The notes under the pieces: generated by a model
Databases searched by the model: none
What the model was told of the DNA's origin: nothing
The model's input: only the letters and a program-made list of their open reading frames with translations
Made by a program: the position numbers and the translations under genes
Assembly (NCBI GenBank): GCA_037179385.1
Contig: CM074181.1
Coordinates: 49,806,394 to 49,870,393, forward strand
DNA: 64,000 bases
Origin: Holothuria scabra
Lineage: Eukaryota > Echinodermata > Holothuroidea > Aspidochirotida > Holothuriidae
Direction: 5' to 3'
Shown here: in pieces, positions 56,887-64,000 of the stretch
Numbering within the stretch: position 1 is the first letter of the stretch
Layout: every line of letters starts with the position of its first letter

Positions 56887-57826
56887 GTCTAGAAATGGTC
56901 GTGTAAGAATGGTCTCCAGTGTATGATTACCTCGTTTTCAGTAAATTAATCAGCTATCCGAAAGACAGAAAGGGTCTCAACCTAACAAAGTCACATTCGA
57001 GTTTGTCGTCGAGACGTTCGTTTCATCTTTGAAGTGAAATGCAATAAACGACAGTGCCGATTGTATGCGGTATCTAATTTAGTGAAAGTAGGCATTTTGA
57101 AGGTATTACGTGATTTCATAAGTGCTCACAAAATGTGTTTGACTCACATTCATGCATGTTTTCTTAATTGTTGCACTTTTTTTTAATGTTATTAAAGGAA
57201 GTACTTCAAAGTTTATTTCCGTTCAAACATTTTATCTTTTCTCAATTAGTTTATCAGGACGCAATTAATCGGGGGGGGGGGGGTGAAGAAAATCTGGGGG
57301 CCTAGGCCCCCAGGCCCCCCGTGGCTATATGCCCGTGCCGAATTGTGGTTTCTTTTTGTTCCACAGTACTCGATATGTAGCGTAACCAAAGATGTGAATG
57401 CTATAGCGATAACGATTGTTACGTTGTCATGCGCATCATTGAGCGTAACTGACTGGGTATGATGACCGGCGGAGGGTGCATGCCCGTGTACCGCGGCAAA
57501 GTATAATACCGTCGCATCACTCACACATAACTTATGGCAGGCCAATATGGGTTGATAAGCAGAGGTAAATCGCTGACAGCATTGAGATAGTAGCAAGGTG
57601 TTTTGGTGGAGGCGACAGATGAAGCCGTTTCAGAAGGCTACTTCTGGTGAATACGGAAGAGCAACTACGACTATCTTTTCTCTAGAAATAATTTTTTTAC
57701 TCCTGAAAAAGGGGGGGGGTCGGACCCCTTTGCACGTCTTATTTCGGGAACAAGGGGGTCCGGACCCCTTGGAACCCTCCCCAGTATCCGCCCATGGTTG
57801 TGCATTTTAGTCGGACATAAATGAGG
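56887..57826. other. Non-coding stretch
   Basis: No gene. A G12 run and 'gggggcctaggcccccaggccccc' at 57,270-57,320 and 'gggggggtcggacccctttg...gggggtccggaccccttgg' at 57,710-57,770 are G/C-run hairpins of MITE type. The 116-codon minus-strand frame at 57,246-57,596 is not recognised. Confidence 0.4.
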
Positions 57827-58232
57827 TTTTTTTCTAAAAGTCCCCACGACTCTCTGGCGAAGAGCCAAGGGGCGAAAACCAAACGATTACTCCCGGAGGA
57901 GTTCTGCTCCCTTAAGGAGCTTAACGTCCCAAATGGACAAGTACGCCCTCCAAAGGGCAATAACTGAGTGGTCCTGCTCTAGACTGGCTGAATAGAACAG
58001 AAGCCACAACCTGAATTATTTGAACATCTGTAACAAAGGTCCATTTTTTTTCTAAAAGTCCCCACGACTCTCTGGCGAAGAGCCAAGGGGCGAAAACCAA
58101 ACGATTACTCCCGGAGGAGTTCTGCTCCCTTAAGGAGCTTAACGTCCCAAATGGGCAAGTACGCCCTCCAAAGGGCAAACACTGAGTGGTCCTGCTCTAG
58201 ACTGGCTGAATAGAACAGAAGCCACAACCTGG
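57827..58232 (+). repeat. Direct duplication, 188-bp unit at 218-bp spacing
   Basis: 57,827-58,014 and 58,045-58,232 are nearly identical, from 'ttctaaaagtccccacgact' to 'agaagccacaacctg'. Both hold a potential stem CTCCCGGAGGAG and 'ctcccttaaggagcttaac'. The copies differ at few sites (for example 'aatggacaag' versus 'aatgggcaag'). The identical C-terminal parts of the two minus-strand frames here come from the duplication. Origin unknown. Confidence 0.85.
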
Positions 58233-58299
58233 ATGCAGGTCCATTGTCTCTTATCTATCTTTTCGCTTGCCTTTCTGTATCATGGGCAGTTTTACACTG
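58233..58299. other. Short spacer
   Basis: Nothing recognised. Confidence 0.3.
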
Positions 58300-58450
58300 A
58301 ACTTGCCTCTTGAATCTCTCAATTTCACTTAATGTGGCTGTGTATAACTACAAATAGCAATAAATGATGACGAAGTTAGTCTGATGAACCCCACTAATGG
58401 CTGCCCACGGTCACTAAACACAAACGGTGATCGGATGATTCTTCTGTATT
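58300..58450 (-). mobile_element. Half-copy of the 46.6-kb foldback family
   Basis: The complement contains 'aagtgaaattgaga', 'ggcagccattagtggggttcat' and 'gtgaccg' in the order of the loop and arm at 46,640-46,800. Only one arm is present, so it is a fragment. Confidence 0.5.
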
Positions 58451-58789
58451 AAACAGAATGAAAAATGAATTCTATCAGACCAACCCCCTTCTTCAAAGGA
58501 CCTTCTTGAGCCGACATAGGCCTATAAAATGTTGAAGTTGAATTGATTGGGAGTTTGATTGGAATGGGTGGCTACAACGCAAGTTTGCTTATTATAGTTA
58601 GCATGTGGGATTTGTGATTTCGGAATCTGATATGAAATCGGGTAAAGGTAGAACCAACATATTTTACAACTCACTTAACTTCTGTTATTATGAAATTTAA
58701 AGATTTATATAACATTCCGTGAAACACTTCCTGATACCTTGCCTAGCAAATTGTGCAAAGAAGGCTTATTTGATCTCTTTACCCCATGC
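58451..58789. other. Non-coding stretch
   Basis: About 340 bp, AT-rich, nothing recognised. Confidence 0.35.
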
Positions 58790-58930
58790 CAGTAAGATGA
58801 CCAGACATCATCACAAGGTGCAGGTGACCAGCAAAAGCAATGGAGTAGGCAAAACAAATCAGTGAGCCACAACTGAAAAAAGGTCGTGGTCGGTTCGATT
58901 TGAACCAATTGGTTGAGAACCGTGAAGCAA
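58790..58930 (+). mobile_element. SINE family A body
   Basis: 'agcaatggagtaggcaaaac', 'atcagtgagccacaactg', 'aaaaaggtcgtggtcggttc' and 'gatttgaaccaattggttga' match the family A copies at 45.9 and 61.0 kb. The head is not recognisable. Confidence 0.65.
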
Positions 58931-59039
58931 AGAAATACAAAAACTGCAATTTTAGTAGTGCAATAATGAAACCCCAAATTACTGCACCATGTACCAATTT
59001 AAATTGGGCGAGTGAATAAATTTAAAAACCTTAGATCTC

Positions 59040-59945
59040 AGTTTTGCAGTGCCAGAAACCTATGCTTTCATGATGGCGCGTGTATATATGTGTGTGTGAG
59101 TGTGTGTGTGTTTGTGACACTTTGCTTGTTAACACGATATCTCGAGGTACTAGGAATGTCTGACAAACTTGGTACATAGATATCTCATATAGAGAAGAAG
59201 AACCCTAGTGTATTTTGGTGGAGATCAAAGGTCATCTGAGGTCAACGGTCAAAGTCTGAAAAGTCTGAAATTGTCGTTAACGCGATATCTCAAGATAGGA
59301 AACTCAGATAGATTTCATATTTGGCATTTGGATGTGTTAAAGTCAGGAGATGGCCGTTATTGCTTTTGGTGAGGGTCAAAATTCATCTGCGTTCACCAGG
59401 GGTCAAAATCATCAAATCTCGTTAACACGAAGTCTCAAGTTAAGAAAAATGGATAGATTTCATAGTTTGTATGCCGATGCGCTATACTCAGGAGATGGTC
59501 CCTATTGTTTTTGGTGGAGGTCAAAGGCATCTGGGGTCACTTAGGTGGCGGTAATCTGAAAACCTTTTTAAAAGAAATATTTCAAGATAGCTGTCTGTCA
59601 GTCTGTCTGTATGTATGTTTTTCTGTTCATCCACATATCTATGGCTTATAGGAAGGTCAAAGGCCATCTTGGATCGCTGGTAGTCAAAATTTGAATGAAA
59701 ACCTTGTTAGATGTTAACACATCTTAAGGAGGGAAACTTTAATTAATATCATTTGTGGTATGTGGATGCATGCAGATTATGGTGAGATGATGATCCCTAC
59801 TTTTGTTGGTGGAGGTCAAAGGTCATGTAGGATAACAAATTATTTTTGGAACATGCTAATATAACATTTAAGTGAGAATATAATTATTTGAAATGGAACA
59901 TTTATTTATCATAGAAACCTCCATGCATTTTTGCATTCTGGTTGA
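59040..59945 (+). mobile_element. Pearl-like non-autonomous Helentron (HINE), third copy
   Basis: 'cagaaacctatgctttcatgatggcg', a GT tract (59,082-59,117), 'tgacactttgcttgttaacacg', about five cores with 'gcgatatctcaagatagg', 'gatagatttcatatttgg' and GGAGGTCAAAGGTCA variants, then the tail 'gataacaaattatttttgg', 'aacatgctaatataacattt' and 'aacctccatgcatttttgcattctgg'. Part order is as at 23.2 kb, but it is diverged and the 3' stem is not conserved. A perfect AGGTCAAAGGTCA lies at 59813; other cores have one or two changes. Confidence 0.75.
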
Positions 59946-60865
59946 TATTTTAGACTTGAGGCCTACTTTCACATCTCCTGCTATCAAGGATATATGCCAC
60001 GTGTGGAGTTTTGTTTTCATTCCACACATGACGACTGCGAAATTACAGCAGACACAGAGACTCTACGCAGGCTCTCTGACCACAATTCTTATCTACAATT
60101 TTGATGCATCAAAGTGTCAATTAATCGTCATGCGTGATGGTTGATAGGCCTACTAAGTATGGTGCTTTATCCACCAGCAACAGTTGCAGTTGGGATATAT
60201 ATTTCGTCAAGCTCCAAAGACTTTCCTCTTAAGCATGAAGCTATTTGTACCGAAGCTCTGTGTTTTACGTGATCTCTACACGCGTTGACGTCAAAGCGTA
60301 ACATCAGCCGGTCATTTAGATGGATTTGGCCATGGATGAAAGTCAATATACACGTGACAAACTCATGGCCTTGTATGAAATGGACAAGATATGCCTTTTC
60401 TCTTCCACTGAACGGGAAACTCTGTTTATGTAAAACAGTGAAAGTAGGGACGACGGCTCAAGAATTGAATGATGTTATTCATGACCCATCAAGATTCCAA
60501 TTTTTCCAATGTACTCATGCTGCTTCGATTGCAGTAAAAAAGCTGGTTTTCTAACCTCAGTAATCTATTGTGAAACTGAGGTATATCAAGTTTCCAAACC
60601 TACTGCTGGAAGTCTATTATTATCACTCCACCGAGCTTCTATTCCGCTTAGGTTGCAAAAAATTACACGGTACTTTGGGCAGGATTGTAATGGCAGCCCA
60701 CTCTGCATGCTCTGCATAATGTGGCTATGGTTTATTGATTAAATGCCTTTGCATGGAGTATTACTGTCTGACAATTATCAAATTGTGTAATTGGGCAAAG
60801 AAGGAAATCAAGTGTATTTTTTTACCGTAACCATTTCGTGATGCTAGCTAATAGTACCTCCCCAA
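59946..60865. other. Non-coding stretch with unrecognised 89-codon frame
   Basis: The plus-strand frame 60,285-60,554 and an overlapping 77-codon frame (60,509-60,742) are the longest here. I recognise no domain, and composition gives no clear support for coding. They may be remnants of an old mobile element. No other content identified. Confidence 0.3.
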
Positions 60866-60960
60866 AACTGTCTAAAAACACATCCTAATCCAGATAAAAA
60901 TTCCATTTCGTTGCTTCAGGCCATATCCTGACTGATCCGGGTCCAATGTGTTTTCAGTTA
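60866..60960 (+). mobile_element. Fragment of TTAA MITE family 2
   Basis: 'cctccccaaaactgtctaaaa', 'cacatcctaatccag', 'ttcgttgcttcaggcc' and 'caatgtgttttc' follow the order of 61,420-61,510 in the complete copy. The ends are missing. Confidence 0.5.
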
Positions 60961-60989
60961 GTTTGGAAAGATGAGGTTCCATTGTTAAG

Positions 60990-61216
60990 TGTCTGAATAA
61001 CCAATTGGTTTGAGTCGGAACGACCGCAGCCCTTTTCCAGTTGTGGCTCACTGGCTTGTTTTCCCTACACTCCATTGTTTATGCTGAGCATCTTGAAAGC
61101 ACAATGGCAGTAGGTAGGCCTACCTGTTTTAAAGTCTTCGGTTTGACCCGGCCAGGAGTCGAACACCAAACCTCCCGGTTACAATTCGTATGCTCTACTA
61201 ACCACTTGATCGGCAT
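60990..61216 (-). mobile_element. tRNA-derived SINE, family A, with clear pol III head
   Basis: On the minus strand the head (61,216 leftwards) reads 'gatcaagtggttagtagagc' (A box TGGTTAGTAGAGC), 'gtaaccgggaggtttgg' and the B box 'ggtgttcgactcctggcc', like a tRNA gene without proper acceptor pairing. The body continues 'aaacaatggagtgtaggg', 'gccagtgagccacaactgg' and 'aaccaattggttattcag'. This is the copy that identifies the other body fragments (8.1, 45.9, 50.3 and 58.8 kb) as one SINE family. An AGGCCTACCT word interrupts it at 61,116. Confidence 0.85.
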
Positions 61217-61358
61217 GAACAGGAGTGATCAGAACACTCGCAGTCCATGTTGTGTATTTGCTATTTTGCATTTTTAATGATGCATTTTTAAATGGTTAAA
61301 TAAATTTAAGACCGAGTATTCATTCTATTACGTGTGTGAATTCCTCTTTAAGTCACTC

Positions 61359-61663
61359 TTAAAGGCCCAGTTTTCTCATCCCAAACAGTACCAATTCTCC
61401 TAACATCCTTAAATAAGCCCCTCCCACAATTGTCTGAAATTCACCCTCATCAAGACACAATCTCAGTTTATTGCTTCAGGTTGAGTATAGAAAAGCTCAA
61501 TGTGTGTAATCGAAACACCCTCAGAACAGTTCATGCTGTGTAGTATAAGCTTTAGTATTCTGCATTGTTTGAATTAGCAGTCAATCAAAAAGCTGAGCCA
61601 GTTGAGAGTTTCTGTTACTCTATACTAGAAGTGTAGTTTGGGGTGAGAGGATTGGCCCTTTAA
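61359..61663 (+). mobile_element. TTAA-ended MITE, family 2, complete copy
   Basis: 305 bp from TTAAAGGCCCAGTTTTCTCATCCC to GGGGTGAGAGGATTGGCCCTTTAA. The inverted ends pair as TTAAAGGgCCAatccTCtCAcCCC. It begins with TTAA at 61359 and closes with TTAA at 61660-61663. It serves as the reference for the truncated relatives at 9,917 and 60,866. Possibly piggyBac-like, judged only by TTAA. Confidence 0.75.
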
Positions 61664-62445
61664 TAAGTGATTTCGGTTTTCGCTTGAAGCATGGAATTGT
61701 GGGGCACAGCTTGGGAAACACAAACAGAGCTCATCACATATAGTGTACGGGGATCTCTTGCTTTCGTGGAGTACGGTCATACAGCACAAATACATTAATC
61801 TAAATAGCCAAGTCGAACGAAAAGACGGACTCAGTACTACTCTAAGGCAGATAAAATAGAATTATTTTACACCCAAAAGCAGTTTAGACTACGCTTGCTG
61901 CACAGGAACACAATTACGATTTCTCCTCATGTTATGGAAGGATTAAGAAGGAATGATCTTACCGCACTAACATGTTAACTCAAATTTGGAACACGTTTTG
62001 TGGGTGAGGGATTGGTTTGTTTATCCGACTATCTGGATGATGTGCGCATGTCCAGAGCCACCAAAAGGAAAAAGAAATACAAAAAATACTGAACAAGAGG
62101 GGGAATTTGCCCCTACACTCTAGCCTTTCAAGTTAGGTCAGTTAGGAGTTGGGTTGACCGAAAAAATAAATGATATACCTCGTCTGAGTTGAAATTTTCT
62201 ATCCCGAGATATGCTTAAACCCCAGAGCTTCCGGGGCCTCGCCCCTTGAATCCACACTTCCAGGAATATGGCCTTTGGACTCGGTTCCGCCCCCAACATT
62301 TTCCCTTGCCCGAAGTCCCCTCATTTTGGCATTCCGAGCCCTGATTAATCCGAATTCTTATACCTGAACCCCAGACATCTTTTGATATTGCTCATTGTTA
62401 ACTAGTCTAGGGACAGAACAGGTTACGGCTTTCTGTTGCAGCTCG
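61664..62445. other. Non-coding stretch
   Basis: No gene. 62,190-62,340 contains 'cttccggggcctcgccccttgaat' and 'cgcccccaacattttcccttgcc', shared with 43,440-43,570. Confidence 0.4.
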
Positions 62446-62621
62446 TTCGTGACCAATGGCGTAGCCACAGGGGTGATTTTGGTGGTTAAACCCCTCCCCA
62501 TGATCCAACCTTGAAATGCAAAAAACACCTAAAATAGCGCTTTATTCTCCCCCCTAGACTTTTCCCTCATGTAGTGACCCCCTCCCCTTGACACAAGCCT
62601 GGCTACGCTACTGTTCGAGAC
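62446..62621. mobile_element. Short hAT MITE, TSD TTCGTGAC/TTCGAGAC
   Basis: The flanks TTCGTGAC (62446-62453) and TTCGAGAC (62614-62621) match at 7 of 8 bases. The 160-bp element starts CAATGGCGTAGCCAC and ends GGCTACGCTACTG. Same family as the 50.6-kb MITE, in opposite orientation. Confidence 0.8.
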
Positions 62622-64000
62622 AATTCACGAACTGCAGAGTTGGTTTTCCTTACCCTCTCTCTCTCGCTCTCGAACGGAATTTCTGAAGCTATTGTCTAGA
62701 GGGTAGTTGTGGTAAACGGAACTCTTTTGAACGTGTTAAAAAGTTCTCATAAAGCTACCTTACAAAAGCATCCCATTGACGCGCATGCGTTCAACTTTCT
62801 CTTTTGAGTGTTGTTTGTCTCGGGTGCAGACATAAAAATCGTGATGACTTGTTTGACCAGAGGGATGGTTTGACGGTGAGCTCATTTCTCTGCATACCTT
62901 TCATCTGCCTGTTCGAATCAACCAGTGGATATTGACGACCATTCTTCTATTCCTCCTTGGCGTTATTCCTGTAAAATTCTCGTAAATTTCGAAAAGGCCA
63001 CATTTAAGGTGAGTGTAAGTTATAAGGTAAGTTAAGTTAAAGTTATGTGTACTCTTAAAATAAAAAAGAGCGAAATTTCCCTCGTTGAAAGAGTAAAGTT
63101 CATAAAGTCCAGTCCAAAGGAGCGAAAATCAAATCCAAGAAGTGTGAAGTTTCACTCTTGATAGCGTACCTACCGGGACCACTCTTTAAAAAGAGTGATC
63201 TCTGGAGGTATATGTAAATAAAAAACGTGCGAATCAGAAATTAAAATGCTCAATTGCTAACGGAGTTTGATGTGACTTGTGGCTATTTTCTTGGTTTTTA
63301 ATGCTCTTCCTATCAAATATGATTTAACAACTCGCGCAGACGCATGGCAGCAAAATTGAAGCTAATAGCACTTTACGTACACGGATCTTCTCGTCACCTA
63401 GTGATTTTCAGATAGGTCGTGGAATCCAAGTCCATAAAGATCCTGAAACTGGCAACTTTTTGTTATGAGTGCGGGAGCCTAGGTTGTGGGTGAACAGTGG
63501 CGGATCCAGAGGGTGGGGTTGGGGTTTGCAACCCCCCCCCCCGGGATGGTTAAAATTGTATAGATAGCCAGGCTTATTGTAGCCTATACGTGATTATTTT
63601 TTAAACACAATGATAGTTGTTACATTATTTGATTACCGTAGTTTTGTGTCATATTGTTCAAAAGGATGAAATATGTAAATAAAAATGTATCATTTGGTGA
63701 ATTCCGATTTGTTTACTAATTGCCCCCAGACGAATGCTACATCTAGTGTTTTCGCCAACGGCCGTTGGTAGCACTGTTTTTAACATCGCATGTGTGTCCA
63801 AGTCAGTACATAGGGCTACGACAACTGTCGGATAATGGGCCAATCGTTGATACAAAGGCTTGTACGGGGATGTTACAGAGTGCGTACATGATACGAGTTG
63901 AGATATAAATAAATGGATGAGAAGAAGATTTCATCCGATTCAAGATGAATATCGATTTTATTACGTTAGATTAACAGCCGGCCAAAAAGGAATGACTAAA
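62622..64000. other. Non-coding stretch with one hAT-like end
   Basis: No gene. A short palindrome CACTCTTTAAAAAGAGTG lies near 63,180 and a 'gtaagttataaggtaagttaag' simple repeat near 63,017. CAGTGGCGGATCCAGAGG followed by a C run at 63,496-63,542 is a hAT-like left end without a partner inside the window. The 65-codon minus-strand frame at 63,658-63,855 is not recognised. Confidence 0.4.

Noticed and set aside
57827..58232. snRNA or 5S rRNA gene pair
   Set aside because: The unit has stems but does not show the motifs of U1, U2, U4, U5, U6, 7SL or 5S RNA that I can recall.
60285..60742. A small host gene or exon
   Set aside because: Frames of 89 and 77 codons without recognised domain, splice context or homologous copy. 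No support beyond length.
61130..61216. A functional tRNA gene on the minus strand
   Set aside because: Good A and B boxes but no proper acceptor stem, and it continues into a repeated SINE body.

Overview
The window looks like nuclear DNA from a marine invertebrate. An echinoderm or another non-vertebrate deuterostome is my best guess: the DNA is AT-rich, there are many AGGCCTA-rich patches, (AAAC)n-tailed tRNA-derived SINEs, and hAT-like and pearl/Helentron-like non-autonomous elements are abundant. Species assignment is inference. I found no intact host protein-coding gene, no rRNA gene and no functional tRNA gene. Almost every long reading frame is a by-product of repeats. The only proteins I recognise are two broken reverse-transcriptase fragments of non-LTR retrotransposons, at 17.7-18.8 kb and 52.0-52.9 kb, both on the minus strand.

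Layout. 1.15-2.3 kb is a tandem array of ~160-bp units, each holding a TGACCT-type direct repeat. 3.3-4.3 kb is a hAT-like element with an exact 8-bp target duplication. 7-14 kb holds several TTAA-ended MITEs, a SINE remnant, a 23-unit 69/67-bp minisatellite that grew out of the tail of one of those MITEs, and a foldback MITE. 17.3-19.1 kb holds a further MITE, a LINE fragment and a tRNA-derived SINE. From 21,521 to about 40,568 the DNA is a head-to-tail duplication of a 9.5-kb block. Each copy holds a pearl-like non-autonomous Helentron and a 3-kb hAT element with a second hAT element nested inside it. A 1.7-kb hAT element starts about 50 bp beyond the right edge of the duplication.

The right third holds an inverted relative of that element (44.1-45.5 kb), two foldbacks (46.6 and 47.7 kb), a tandem array of piggyBac-like TTAA MITEs alternating with a 99-bp spacer (49.1-50.2 kb), short hAT MITEs (50.6, 51.4 and 62.5 kb), the second LINE fragment, a TA-flanked MITE with a CRE motif near one end (53.0 kb), a three-level nest of elements (54.7-56.9 kb), a short direct duplication (57.8-58.2 kb), a third pearl-like element (59.0-59.9 kb), a SINE (61 kb) and further MITEs.

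The window is best read as a record of transposition. Exact target duplications, paralogous empty sites and nested insertions let the order of several events be read directly. The most notable observations are the minisatellite born from a MITE end, the TTAA MITE array with a clean empty junction, the DR1 nuclear-receptor-type motif repeated in every core of the pearl-like elements, and the sharp-edged 9.5-kb tandem duplication, which could instead be a false duplication from haplotypes in the assembly.
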